Shown here one piece after another: positions 1 through 11,333 of a DNA stretch of 64,000 nt (position 1 is its first letter; each line of letters opens with the position of its first letter). The notes beneath the pieces were generated by a model. That model saw only the letters and a program-made list of their open reading frames with translations, searched no databases and had not been told where the DNA came from. Source of the stretch: Kitasatospora fiedleri. Its GTDB lineage: Bacteria > Actinomycetota > Actinomycetes > Streptomycetales > Streptomycetaceae. Made by a program: the position numbers and the translations under genes. Location: positions 4,650,001-4,714,000 of the forward strand of contig NZ_OX419519.1 in the NCBI RefSeq assembly GCF_948472415.1, read 5' to 3'.

Positions 1-1
1 G

Positions 2-3019
<3,018 letters not shown>

Positions 3020-3223
3020 CGCGGCGATCGCGCAGCGCCCGCGGGGGCGCCGGAGGACGGCCGGACGGCGTCCCCCGGCGCCCCCGGCCCGTACCGGGCG
3101 CGAGCGAGCGCCGCGCCCGGCGGGTGCGGGGGTCTGGCCCCCGGGGGCGGGGCTCAATATTCTTCGTCCCAGCCACGTACGCAGAGCACCACCGGACCGC
3201 GCTCCACCGCCCAGGAGGCCCCA

Positions 3224-3847
3224 GTGATCCGCACCAGCTCCCCCCGCCGACTGCGGGCCGCCCTCGGCGTCGCGGTCGCCGCCGCCGCGCTCACCGCCTG
3301 CGGCGGGGCACCGGCGCACCAGGGGGCCGCCGCCGTGGTCGGCGGCGACCGGATCAGCATCGCCCAGGTCGAGGCCCGGGTCGCCGCCGTCCGGGACGGC
3401 GCCGCGCAGGACGGGGCCGCCACCGAGGAGCAGCCCGGCCTGGCCCGGCACGCCGTCTCCGACCTGGTGCTCGGCAAGGTGGTCGCCCGGGCCCTGGCGG
3501 ACCGCCGGCTCGACGTCAGCCAGAGCGAGGTGGACCGCGCCCGGGCCGCGGACGCCCGGACCGTCGGCAGCGAGGACAAGCTCGCCGAACTGCTGCGCGC
3601 CAAGCAGGGCGTCCCGGCCGGCGACATCGACGGCTTCTACCGCCAGCAGATCGGCCTGATGAAGCTGGCCGACGGCCAGGACCCGAACGGCGCCGAGGGC
3701 GACGCCGCGATCCGCAAGGCGCTGGTCGACGCGGGCACCGCCCTGCACATCGAGGTCAACCCGCGCTACGGCAGTTGGGACACCGCCCGGATCGGCCTCA
3801 CCGACAGCACCGAGGACTGGCTGCCGAAGACCGTCCGGACGCTCTGA
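3224..3847 (+). CDS. SurA N-terminal-like lipoprotein
   Basis: A 207-residue secreted lipoprotein. The GTG start is set by AGGAGG about 5 bases upstream. The N-terminus is a signal peptide with a basic stretch, a hydrophobic core and a lipobox LTAC with the lipidated Cys at residue 26. After it, VVGGDRISIAQVEARV resembles the first helices of SurA/PpiC-type chaperones, where the N-terminal domain holds unfolded clients. No parvulin catalytic domain follows, so it is at most a chaperone-like module. An equivalent lipoprotein is known close to mfd in Streptomyces genomes (family knowledge). The role on the outer face of the membrane is inferred. Confidence 0.8.
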   Translation: MIRTSSPRRLRAALGVAVAAAALTACGGAPAHQGAAAVVGGDRISIAQVEARVAAVRDGAAQDGAATEEQPGLARHAVSDLVLGKVVARALADRRLDVSQSEVDRARAADARTVGSEDKLAELLRAKQGVPAGDIDGFYRQQIGLMKLADGQDPNGAEGDAAIRKALVDAGTALHIEVNPRYGSWDTARIGLTDSTEDWLPKTVRTL

Positions 3848-3885
3848 CCGCAGCGCCGGTACGGCACACCGGCCCGTCCCACTCC

Positions 3886-3932
3886 GGCCCGCCCCGGCCC
3901 GCCCCGCCCCGGCCCGCCCCGGCCCGCCCCGG
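3886..3932. repeat. GC-only tandem repeat, 10-bp unit
   Basis: About five imperfect copies of GGCCCGCCCC lie between the lipoprotein gene and the small LPXTG gene. There is no clear terminator hairpin in this 200-bp gap, so the repeat is its only feature. Such runs are prone to slippage and to sequencing error. Confidence 0.6.
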
Positions 3933-4053
3933 CCTGCGCCGGACGGGTGAGCGGGCCCCGCGCCACCGCCGTGTCCCCCGGGCGGGCCCGGCCGGGCCGG
4001 TGAGGCTGTGGAGCAGCCCTGCCCCTCCGTCGCACCGGTTGCGAGGTCCGTCC

Positions 4054-4404
4054 GTGCTCCAGCGCCGTTCCCCCCTGCCGAGGAGGCTGCGTGCGCTGTG
4101 CGCGGTCCTGCCCGCCGCCGCCGGACTGCTCCTGCCGCTCGCCGCGTCCTCCGCCGCGTCCGCCGCGTCCGCCGTGCCGCACGGGCCGCGCCCGGCGGTG
4201 GTCCGGCCGGCGCACCCGGGCCCGGCGACCGCCGCCCGGCCGGTGGCGGCCGCCGACCCGGCCCCGGCCCCGGGCGCGCCGGAGGGCAGCCGCCTCCCCG
4301 GGACCGGCAGCGCCGGCGCCCTCCCGCTGATCGGCCTGGCCGCCCTCGGCTGCGTCCTGGCCGGCCTGCTGGTGCTGCTCTCCAAGGCCCGCCGCCGGCA
4401 CTGA
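4054..4404 (+). CDS. Small LPXTG-anchored surface protein
   Basis: A 116-residue protein: a basic N-terminus (LQRRSPLPRRLRAL), a hydrophobic signal segment ending near AASSAAS, a short Ala/Pro-rich linker of about 50 residues, then LPGTG followed by a hydrophobic helix and a KARRRH tail. That is a complete sortase sorting signal, so the product should be linked to peptidoglycan, displaying only a short disordered stalk. The GTG at 4054 was chosen because the signal peptide begins directly after it; an in-frame GTG at 4000 is possible and neither start has a strong ribosome-binding site. No sortase gene is present in the window. Codon use and the sorting signal support a real gene; the function is unknown. 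Confidence 0.7.
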   Translation: MLQRRSPLPRRLRALCAVLPAAAGLLLPLAASSAASAASAVPHGPRPAVVRPAHPGPATAARPVAAADPAPAPGAPEGSRLPGTGSAGALPLIGLAALGCVLAGLLVLLSKARRRH

Positions 4405-4448
4405 CCCCGCCCCGGGCGGGCACGTCCCGCGCGGCCGGTGCCTCCCGG

Positions 4449-4454
4449 TAGGTT
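4449..4454 (+). promoter_or_regulatory. Leaderless -10 box (TAGGTT) of mazG
   Basis: TAGGTT ends 7 bases before the GTG of mazG. This spacing puts the transcription start at or next to the first codon, so the mRNA would be leaderless. No Shine-Dalgarno sequence is present. Other genes here show the same geometry. Confidence 0.6.
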
Positions 4455-4461
4455 CGACCCC

Positions 4462-5457
4462 GTGGAGACTCCGAAGCTGATCCTGCTGACCACCACCCAC
4501 CGCGTCGCCCCCGGCCTGCTGTCCTGGCCCGCCTGGGAGGCGCTCCGGTCCGCGCCGAAGGTGCTGGCCGGGGTCGCGGACCACCCGCAGCTGGCCGCGC
4601 TGCGGGCGGCGGGCGTCGAGCCGGAGGTGATCGAGCGGCCCTCGGCCCCGGCGCTGGCCCGGCGGCTGCTGGCCGAGGCCCCGGCGCTCTGGCTGGAGAG
4701 CCCGGACGGCGACCCGGGGCTGACGGACGCGCTGGCCCGGATCGCGGTGGAGGAGGCCGGGGAGCACCCGGAGATCGAACTGCTGCCGGGCTCGTACGAC
4801 CTGCCGGGCGCCCGGCTGCTGGACCTGGCCTCCGTGATGGACCGGCTGCGCTCGCCCGGCGGCTGCCCGTGGGACGCCGAGCAGACCCACCGGAGCCTGG
4901 TGAAGTACCTGGTGGAGGAGGCGTTCGAGCTGGTCGAGGCGATCGAGGAGGGCGACCGGGAGACCCTGCGCGAGGAGCTCGGCGACGTGCTGCTCCAGGT
5001 GTTCTTCCACGCCCGGATCGCCGAGGAGGACGCCGAGGACCCGTTCTCGATCGACGACGTCGCGGGCGACCTCGTCGAGAAGCTGATGTACCGCCACCCG
5101 CACGTGTTCGGCGACGTGAGCGTGTCCGGCTCCGCCGAGACCGAGGCCAACTGGGAGCAGCTGAAGGCGGCCGAGAAGCAGCGGGAGTCGGTGCTGGACG
5201 GCGTCCCGGCGGGCCTGCCCGCGCTGGCGTACGCGGCGAAGCTGGTGTCCCGGGTGCGCCGGGCGCACTTCACCGCCGTGCCGGACGCGCCGTACGAGCT
5301 GCCCGCCGAGCTGACCGCGGAGTCGGCGGGCGAGCTGCTGCTGGCGGTCGCGCAGCGCGGCTACGACCGGGGGGTGGACGTGGACGCGGCGCTGCGGGCG
5401 GCGGCCCGCCGCTACCGCGCGGCGGTCCGCTCCGCCGAGGGCCTGCCCGGGAAGTAA
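4462..5457 (+). CDS. MazG-family nucleoside triphosphate pyrophosphohydrolase
   Basis: Hydrolyses (d)NTPs to NMP and pyrophosphate, cleaning the nucleotide pool. The 331-residue protein has a poorly conserved N-terminal half of about 120 residues, then a MazG domain: MDRLRSPGGCPWDAEQTH, the metal-binding EEAFELVEAIEEGD and ELGDVLLQVFFHA helices with the EExxE and ExxD carboxylates, and a YRHPHVFGD segment typical of the family. The GTG start is fixed by the leaderless -10 box just upstream. It converges on the SDR-like gene with only 13 bp between stop codons and no room for a separate terminator. Confidence 0.9.
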   Translation: METPKLILLTTTHRVAPGLLSWPAWEALRSAPKVLAGVADHPQLAALRAAGVEPEVIERPSAPALARRLLAEAPALWLESPDGDPGLTDALARIAVEEAGEHPEIELLPGSYDLPGARLLDLASVMDRLRSPGGCPWDAEQTHRSLVKYLVEEAFELVEAIEEGDRETLREELGDVLLQVFFHARIAEEDAEDPFSIDDVAGDLVEKLMYRHPHVFGDVSVSGSAETEANWEQLKAAEKQRESVLDGVPAGLPALAYAAKLVSRVRRAHFTAVPDAPYELPAELTAESAGELLLAVAQRGYDRGVDVDAALRAAARRYRAAVRSAEGLPGK

Positions 5458-5470
5458 GAAGGGGAGCGCG

Positions 5471-5890
5471 CTAGCCGGCCAGCGGGACGTCCGCGACGGG
5501 CCGGCGCTGGGCCGGGATCACCTCGCCGATGGCCTCGCCGACCAGGGCGAGCAGTTCGGCCAGCGGGTCGAGGTGGACGGGCAGTTCGGCGAGCTGGACG
5601 ATCCGCTCGCCGTCCGGCCCGGCCACCGCGAACAGGTCGATCGGGCCGAGGTGCTTGACGGCGGTGTCGACCAGCGCGGCGATGTCCGCCGGGTGGTGGA
5701 CGTCGCCGGAGACGCCGACCACCGGGCAGCCGGGGCGGTCGAGTTCGGCGGCCAGGTCCTCGGCGACGCCGGGGCGCACATCGGCGATGAGCAGACCGGC
5801 GGCGCCGGCGGCGGAGAACCTGCGGGCCAGGTCGGCCCCCGAGCCTCCGTCGAGCACCGCGATGACCACCACTGCACCGGCTACTCGCAT
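5471..5890 (-). CDS. Short SDR-like Rossmann protein lacking the catalytic half
   Basis: A 139-residue protein starting at an ATG preceded by AGGGGAG. It reads like the first half of a short-chain dehydrogenase: beta strand MRVAGAVVVIAVL, a degenerate glycine-rich loop DGGSGADLARRF, an acidic end of strand 2 (IADVRP) that favours NAD, and GDVHHPADIAALVD. The catalytic Ser and Tyr-x-x-x-Lys of the family would lie after the point where the protein ends, so it should not be an active dehydrogenase. It may bind a dinucleotide or be a remnant. It is divergent from the P450 gene with about 150 bp between them. Confidence 0.65.
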   Translation of the reverse strand: MRVAGAVVVIAVLDGGSGADLARRFSAAGAAGLLIADVRPGVAEDLAAELDRPGCPVVGVSGDVHHPADIAALVDTAVKHLGPIDLFAVAGPDGERIVQLAELPVHLDPLAELLALVGEAIGEVIPAQRRPVADVPLAG

Positions 5891-6044
5891 GGTCAGCTCC
5901 CCTTTCAGAGCGAACCCGTGGCCGGCCCGCACGCCGCCCACTGTGGTTATCGGAGGATCGTAGGCTCGCCCCGACGCTCCGCAACAGGGAATACCCACCA
6001 GGTGACCAGACTCACGCGGTGGCGCTTCCAGATACGGTCAAGAC

Positions 6045-7288
6045 ATGCCAGATCAGCCCCACGCCGCCCACCCGCAACTCTTCACCTGGGAGTTCGCGGC
6101 CGACCCCTACCCGGCGTACGCCTGGCTGCAGGAGCACGCGCCGGTGCACCGCACCACCCTCCCGAGCGGGGTCGACGCCTGGCTGGTCACCCGCTACGCG
6201 GACGCCCGGCAGGCGCTGGCGGACGCCCGGCTCTCCAAGAACCCGGCGCACCACAGCGAACAGGCCCACCGCAGCGGCCGGGTCGGCATCCCCGGCGAAC
6301 GGCAGGCCGACCTGATGACCCACCTGCTGAACATCGACCCGCCCGACCACACCCGGCTGCGCCGGCTGGTCTCCAAGGCGTTCACCCCGCGCCGGGTGGC
6401 CGAGTTCGAGCCGCGGGTGCAGCAGCTCACCGACCGGCTGATCGACTCCTTCGCGGCCCGCGGCGAGGCCGACCTGATCCACGAGTTCGCCTTCCCGCTC
6501 CCCATCTACGCGATCTGCGACCTGCTCGGCGTCCCCGAGGAGGACCAGGACGACCTGCGCGACTGGGCCGGCATGATGATCCGTCACACCGGGGGAAGAG
6601 GGGAGGGGTGGGCCGCGCGGTCAAGCAGATCCGCGGCTACCTGGCCGACCTGATCCACCGCAAGCGGGCCGACCTCGGCGAGGACCTGATCTCCGGCCTG
6701 ATCCGGGCCGGCGACCACGGCGAGCACCTGACCGAGAACGAGGCCGCGGCGATGGCCTTCATCCTGCTGTTCGCCGGCTTCGAGACCACCATCAACCTCA
6801 TCGGCAACGGGATGTACGCGCTGCTGCGCGACCCGGGACAGCGCACCCTGCTGCAGGACTCGCTGGCCCGCGGCGAGTCCGGCCTGCTGGAGACCGGGAT
6901 CGAGGAACTCCTGCGCTACGACGGCCCGGTGGAGTTGGCGACCTGGCGCTTCGCCACCGCGCCGCTGACCATCGGCGGGGTGGACGTCCCGGTCGGCGAC
7001 CCGGTGCTGGTGGTGCTGGCCGCGGCCGACCGCGACCCGGCCCGGTTCGCCGCCGAGAACACCCTCGACCTGGCCCGCCAGGACAATCCGCACCTGGGTT
7101 TCGGTCACGGCATCCACTACTGCATCGGCGCCCCGCTGGCCCGGCTTGAGGGGCAGCGCGCGATCGGCAGCCTGCTGACCAGGCTCCCGGACGTCCGGCT
7201 GGCCGCCGATCCGGCCGAGCTGCGCTGGCGGGGCGGGCTGATCATGCGCGGTCTGCGCGACCTCCCGGTCTCCTTCACGCCCCGCTGA
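6045..7288 (+). pseudogene. Cytochrome P450 (CYP107-like), one frameshift
   Basis: Two overlapping reading frames together give one complete class I bacterial P450 of about 414 residues. Frame 1 runs from MPDQPHAAHPQLF to the WAGMMIRH region; frame 2 continues with VGRAVKQIRGYLADLIHRK. The shift falls at about 6591-6608 in a purine run with GGGGG; adding one G restores HTGGKRGGVGRAV. All P450 hallmarks remain: I-helix AGFETT near residue 243, ExxR in EELLRYDG near 286, and heme loop FGHGIHYCIGAPLA with the Cys ligand near 358. The start is leaderless (TACGGT ends 6 bases before ATG). Streptomyces carries a CYP107 at the same place near rpfA. It is either a homopolymer sequencing error or a recently inactivated gene. 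Confidence 0.8.
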
Positions 7289-7450
7289 CGCCGTTTCAGC
7301 ACCCGTGACACGCCGCCGCGCTGGGCCGACGACGCGCCGGGGCGGGGGCGCGCGTCGCACTCCCGTCCGAGACGAATCTGGACATACCTGGATCGTTCGT
7401 CAACGAAGTGGGAATTTCCGTGATTTCGGCGTGATCATGGTGATATGAGC

Positions 7451-7480
7451 TTGTGATTGCTCGTCAGCTTTGCCTACTCT
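7451..7480 (+). promoter_or_regulatory. Promoter of the riboswitch-rpfA transcript
   Basis: TTGTGA, an 18-base spacer and TACTCT form a plausible housekeeping promoter whose transcript would start shortly before the riboswitch. Four GTGAT pentamers lie at 7420, 7431, 7440 and 7453, about one helical turn apart, upstream of and inside the -35 region, and may be activator or repressor sites. Confidence 0.5.
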
Positions 7481-7514
7481 CCGACATGCCCGCAGCTGCG
7501 GGCCCCGATCGCGG

Positions 7515-7706
7515 CACGCCGAGTCCTGTCCGCCGCGTCCTCGGGCCACCGACCAGGTACCGGACAGGAGTGGGGGAACCAGTGTGAACGCCGTAGTCCC
7601 AACGGCTTGGGGTGAAGCCGCCGAGCAGCGGGCGCAAGCGCGCCCGGACCGTCCGGCGGCCGGGCCAGCCTCCCGGTCCGAACCCGACAGCTCACCTCGC
7701 AGGCGT
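7515..7706 (+). ncRNA. ydaO/yuaA-type c-di-AMP riboswitch
   Basis: The leader contains the conserved ydaO blocks in order: the CCGAGTCCTGTCCG arm answered by CGGACAGGAG, then GGGGGAACCA, CTTGGGGTGAA, and CGAACCCGACAGCTCACCTCGCAGGC. The class binds cyclic di-AMP and usually turns off cell-wall hydrolase genes when the ligand is abundant. Here it ends about 16 bases before the rpfA start codon, with the ribosome-binding site (GGAGAGGA) between them. No terminator hairpin with a T-run is visible, so control could be translational or act by attenuation through the 3' arm. Streptomyces rpfA is an established target of this riboswitch. Confidence 0.93.
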
Positions 7707-7722
7707 GCGGAGAGGATGTCCC

Positions 7723-8415
7723 GTGCTGTTCACCCACGCTGTTCGTCACCCCCGTAGTACCAAGGCCGAGAAGGTCGTCGCCGCCGCCGGCGTGGCCTCG
7801 GTCGGCCTGGCACTCCCCCTGCTGGCCGCCGCCGGAGCGGTCGCGGCACCCGTCGACACCTGGGACCGCGTGGCCCAGTGCGAGAGCGGCGGGAACTGGG
7901 GCATCAACACCGGGAACGGGTTCTTCGGCGGCCTGCAGTTCACCTCCTCCACCTGGCGCGCCTACGGCGGCGGCCAGTACGCGGCCCGCGCCGACCAGGC
8001 CAGCCGCTCCCAGCAGATCGCGGTGGCCGAGCGGGTGCTGGCCTCCCAGGGCCCCGGCGCCTGGCCGGTCTGCTCCAAGCGGGCCGGGCTGGTCAAGGGC
8101 GGCGCACCCGCCGAGGTGTCCGCCGACACCGCCTCGCGCTCCGAGGAGCGCCCGGCCGCACCCCGGCGGCCGCAGGACTCGCCGCCGAACCGGCCGGCCG
8201 AGACCGCCGCCGACCTCCAGGACGCGCCCCAGGCCACCCAGCCGGCCCCGCAGGGCACCGCCGGCGGCTACACCGTCCAGGGCGGCGACACGCTCTCCAC
8301 CATCGCCGCCGCGCAGCACGTGGCCGGCGGCTGGGAGTGGATCTACCAGGCGAACCGGCAGCTGATCGGCGCCGACCCCGACCTGATCCTGCCCGGACAG
8401 GTACTCGCCCTCTGA
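7723..8415 (+). CDS. rpfA: Resuscitation-promoting factor-like hydrolase with LysM
   Basis: A secreted peptidoglycan-cleaving enzyme for spore germination and growth restart. The GTG start follows GGAGAGGA by 6 bases. The 230 residues comprise a signal peptide (VVAAAGVASVGLALPLL), an Rpf/transglycosylase-like domain starting at VDTWDRVAQCESGGNW, where the Glu after Cys is the expected catalytic acid, with GGLQFTSSTWRAYGG typical of the lysozyme-like fold, a Pro-rich linker, and a C-terminal LysM domain (YTVQGGDTLSTIAA...DLILPGQVLAL) that binds the wall. Controlled by the c-di-AMP riboswitch upstream; enolase follows on the same strand with its own promoter. Confidence 0.93.
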   Translation: MLFTHAVRHPRSTKAEKVVAAAGVASVGLALPLLAAAGAVAAPVDTWDRVAQCESGGNWGINTGNGFFGGLQFTSSTWRAYGGGQYAARADQASRSQQIAVAERVLASQGPGAWPVCSKRAGLVKGGAPAEVSADTASRSEERPAAPRRPQDSPPNRPAETAADLQDAPQATQPAPQGTAGGYTVQGGDTLSTIAAAQHVAGGWEWIYQANRQLIGADPDLILPGQVLAL

Positions 8416-8541
8416 CACCGGGGCCCGCATCGGGCCCGGCACCCGGTCCGGCACCCGGTCCGGCATCCGGGACGCGAGGCCCGCGGACCTGACGAGGTCC
8501 CGCCGCCGCCCTGACGAGGGCCGCGTCCCCTGATGCCTCGT

Positions 8542-8584
8542 CCGCTCCCGGCGCGCGCCGAGCAGTTCGCGCCACCGGGAGCGG
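8542..8584 (+). terminator. Imperfect terminator hairpin after rpfA
   Basis: CCGCTCCCGG and CCGGGAGCGG form a 10-bp stem around a 23-base GC-rich loop. No T-run follows, as is usual in this GC range. Upstream at 8438-8470 there are three near-copies of GGCACCCGGTCC. Confidence 0.45.
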
Positions 8585-8679
8585 CGGATCGGCCGTCAAA
8601 CAGGTGAACTACCGGTGAGTAGCCGGGCCACACCGTGAGACGGGGCCCGGCCCGGCGTGGCCGCGGCGCGCTGTGCGGC

Positions 8680-8685
8680 TAGGCT
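8680..8685 (+). promoter_or_regulatory. -10 box (TAGGCT) of eno
   Basis: TAGGCT lies 44 bases upstream of the enolase start codon, giving a short untranslated leader of about 35-40 bases with a TAGGAG ribosome-binding site at 8717-8722. No good -35 hexamer is visible. Confidence 0.5.
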
Positions 8686-8729
8686 CTGGTCGTAACGACC
8701 ACACATCCGCTTCCGCTAGGAGATGCCTC

Positions 8730-10019
8730 GTGCCGTCCATTGATGTCGTCGTAGCCCGTGAGATCCTCGACTCCCGCGGCAACCCCACGGTCGAGGTCGA
8801 GGTCGGTCTCGACGACGGCAGCACCGGTCGTGCGGCTGTCCCGTCGGGTGCCTCCACCGGTGCCTTCGAGGCGCTGGAGCTCCGCGACGGCGACAAGAAC
8901 CGCTACTTCGGCAAGGGCGTCGAGAAGGCCGTCCTCGCCGTGATCGAGCAGATCGGCCCCGAGCTGGTCGGCTACGACGCCACCGAGCAGCGCCTGATCG
9001 ACCAGGCCATGCTCGACCTGGACGCCACCCCGGACAAGTCCTCACTCGGCGCCAACGCGATCCTCGGCGTCTCGCTCGCCGTGGCGCACGCCGCCTCCGA
9101 GGCCAGCGACCTGCCGCTGTTCCGCTACCTGGGCGGCCCGAACGCCCACGTGCTGCCCGTCCCGATGATGAACATCCTCAACGGCGGCTCGCACGCGGAC
9201 TCCAACGTCGACATCCAGGAGTTCATGATCGCCCCGATCGGCGCGGAGTCCTTCTCCGAGGCCGTCCGCTGGGGCGTCGAGGTCTACCACACCCTCAAGG
9301 GCGTGCTGAAGGAGCGCGGGCTCTCCACCGGCCTGGGCGACGAGGGCGGCTTCGCCCCGAACCTGGACTCCAACCGCGAGGCCCTCGACCTCATCACCGA
9401 GGCCATCAAGAAGGCCGGCTACACCCCGGGCAAGGACGTCGCGCTCGCCCTGGACGTCGCCGCCTCCGAGTTCTACAAGGACGGCGCCTACCAGTTCGAG
9501 GGCAAGGCGCTCTCCGCCGACGACCTGATCTCGTACTACGCCGAGCTGGTCGCCGACTACCCGCTGGTCTCCATCGAGGACCCGCTGGACGAGTCGGACT
9601 GGGACGGCTGGAAGGCCATCACCGACGCGCTGGGCGACAAGGTCCAGCTGGTCGGCGACGACCTGTTCGTCACCAACCCGGAGCGCCTGCGCAAGGGCAT
9701 CGAGACCGGCACCGCCAACGCCCTGCTGGTCAAGGTCAACCAGATCGGCTCGCTCACCGAGACCCTGGACGCCGTCGAGCTGGCCCAGCGCAACGGCTAC
9801 CGCTGCATGATGTCGCACCGCTCCGGCGAGACCGAGGACGTCACCATCGCCGACCTCGCCGTCGCCACCAACTGCGGCCAGATCAAGACCGGCGCCCCGG
9901 CCCGCTCCGAGCGCGTCGCCAAGTACAACCAGCTGCTGCGCATCGAGGAGATCCTCGACGACGCCGCCGAGTACGCGGGCCGCTCCTCCTTCCCGCGGTT
10001 CCGCTCCGCGGACAAGTAA
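8730..10019 (+). CDS. eno: Enolase
   Basis: Converts 2-phosphoglycerate to phosphoenolpyruvate in glycolysis; cytoplasmic and also part of RNA degradosome complexes in many bacteria. The 429-residue length is normal. Starting at the GTG after TAGGAG gives VPSIDVVVAREILDSRGNPTVEVEV, the standard N-terminus. Conserved elements include GASTG, the acid/base region GDEGGFAPN, the Mg-binding VSIEDPLDESDWDGW and QLVGDDLFVTN, catalytic KVNQIG, and SHRSGETED. divIC follows on the same strand. The last codons and the stop are duplicated downstream (separate entry). Confidence 0.98.
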   Translation: MPSIDVVVAREILDSRGNPTVEVEVGLDDGSTGRAAVPSGASTGAFEALELRDGDKNRYFGKGVEKAVLAVIEQIGPELVGYDATEQRLIDQAMLDLDATPDKSSLGANAILGVSLAVAHAASEASDLPLFRYLGGPNAHVLPVPMMNILNGGSHADSNVDIQEFMIAPIGAESFSEAVRWGVEVYHTLKGVLKERGLSTGLGDEGGFAPNLDSNREALDLITEAIKKAGYTPGKDVALALDVAASEFYKDGAYQFEGKALSADDLISYYAELVADYPLVSIEDPLDESDWDGWKAITDALGDKVQLVGDDLFVTNPERLRKGIETGTANALLVKVNQIGSLTETLDAVELAQRNGYRCMMSHRSGETEDVTIADLAVATNCGQIKTGAPARSERVAKYNQLLRIEEILDDAAEYAGRSSFPRFRSADK

Positions 10020-10050
10020 GCACAGTCGCTCCGCGGACAAGTAAGCACAG
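10002..10050 (+). repeat. Tandem duplication over the eno stop codon
   Basis: The 24 bases 10002-10025, which encode the end of enolase (...SADK), its TAA stop and five more bases, are repeated exactly at 10027-10050 with one T between. The second copy is outside the coding region, so protein length is unchanged. Exact identity implies a recent event. Confidence 0.9.
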
Positions 10051-10157
10051 CAAGGGCTGAACCCCGCGACGGGCGGACGCCTGTTGTGACCGGTGCCCCG
10101 GCTCCCACCGCGTAGGGTGGGGGCCGGGGCACCGGCGTGCGCAGGAGGGGTGAGCAG

Positions 10158-10598
10158 ATGGCCAAGTGGAGGATTCCCGGGTTGGCGGCGCGACCGCGCT
10201 TCACCAGCCGGGCCACCGTGCTGGTGCTCGTGCTCTGCTCGCTGGTGGCGATACTGGCCTACCCCGCCCGGCAGTACATCGCCCAGCGCGGCGAGATCGC
10301 CGACCAGCGGGCCAAGGCCGAGCACGCCCGTCGGCAGGTCGACGAGCTGCGCCGGGAGAAGGCCCGCTGGCAGGACCCGGAGTACGTCAAGGCGCAGGCC
10401 CGCGAGCGGCTGCACTACGCGCTGCCCGGCGAGACCCCGTTCGTCTCGGTCTCCCCGCCGCCCGCGCCCGGCGCCAAGCCCTCCTCGACGGACGCCGCGG
10501 CCGGCCGCCCGAAGGCCGTCAAACCCTGGTACGCCGCGCTCTGGGACTCGGTGGACGCCGCCGACGCCGCGGCGCCTGCACCGCAGCCGGCCCCCTGA
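10158..10598 (+). CDS. divIC: Septum formation initiator DivIC/FtsB-like
   Basis: A 146-residue bitopic membrane protein of the division complex with FtsL and FtsQ. ATG at 10158 follows GGAGGGG. A short basic N-terminus leads to one membrane helix (ATVLVLVLCSLVAILAYPA), then a coiled coil outside the membrane (QRGEIADQRAKAEHARRQVDELRREKARW), and the signature DPEYVKAQARERLHYALPGE. The C-terminal tail is Pro/Ala-rich and disordered. The order eno-divIC-DUF501-ppx is conserved in actinobacteria, which supports the call. Confidence 0.92.
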   Translation: MAKWRIPGLAARPRFTSRATVLVLVLCSLVAILAYPARQYIAQRGEIADQRAKAEHARRQVDELRREKARWQDPEYVKAQARERLHYALPGETPFVSVSPPPAPGAKPSSTDAAAGRPKAVKPWYAALWDSVDAADAAAPAPQPAP

Positions 10599-10673
10599 CG
10601 CCCCCGCCCGCCTCGCCACCCCCTGCCGCCCTCTGACCACCCCGCCCCCTCGGACGAACAGACTCCTGACCTG

Positions 10674-11333
10674 ATGAGCAACCAGAACCCTCCCGTGTCC
10701 GACGCCCCCGAGGTGTCCGACCGCGACGTCGCCGCCATCGCCGCCCAGCTCGGCCGGGTCCCGCGCGGGCTGCGCGGCGTCGCCCACCGCTGCCCGTGCG
10801 GCAACCCGGACGTGGTGGAGACCGCGCCCCGGCTGCCCGACGGCACGCCGTTCCCGACGTTCTACTACCTGACCTGCCCCCGGGCCGCCTCGCTGATCGG
10901 CACCCTGGAGGCGGACGGCGTGATGAAGGAGCAGACCGCCCGGCTCGCCGAGGACCCGGAGCTGGCCGCCGCCTACCGCGCGGCGCACGAGGACTACATC
11001 GCCCGCCGGGACGCCGTCGAGGTGCTGGAGGGCTTCCCCAGCGCCGGCGGCATGCCCGACCGGGTCAAGTGCCTGCACGTGCTGGTCGGGCACTCGCTGG
11101 CCGCCGGGGAGGGCGTCAACCCGCTCGGCGACGAGGCGATCGGGATGCTGGAACAGTGGTGGGCCAAGGGCCCGTGCGTCAGCGACGCCGAGGTCGAGGC
11201 GGCCGGCGAGCGGGTCGCCCGCAACCGGGCCAAGGCCAGGGACCACGACGCGGTGATCGCCGCCAAGGAGGCACTGAGTGCCGAGCGGGCGGCCCGCAAG
11301 GCCGCCGGGGCCGGGCCGGAGGACGAGTCGTGA
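10674..11333 (+). CDS. DUF501 family protein
   Basis: A 219-residue cytoplasmic protein of unknown function, typical of actinobacteria and normally placed between the division gene and the Ppx/GppA gene. Family marks are LGRVPRGLRGVAHRCPCGNPDVV, PTFYYLTCPRAASLIGTLEADG, and FPSAGGMPDRVKCLHVLVGHSLA, with conserved Cys and His residues that could bind a metal. The C-terminus is Ala/Lys-rich and helical. It overlaps the next gene by 4 bases (GTGA), indicating translational coupling with the phosphatase. Confidence 0.9.
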   Translation: MSNQNPPVSDAPEVSDRDVAAIAAQLGRVPRGLRGVAHRCPCGNPDVVETAPRLPDGTPFPTFYYLTCPRAASLIGTLEADGVMKEQTARLAEDPELAAAYRAAHEDYIARRDAVEVLEGFPSAGGMPDRVKCLHVLVGHSLAAGEGVNPLGDEAIGMLEQWWAKGPCVSDAEVEAAGERVARNRAKARDHDAVIAAKEALSAERAARKAAGAGPEDES

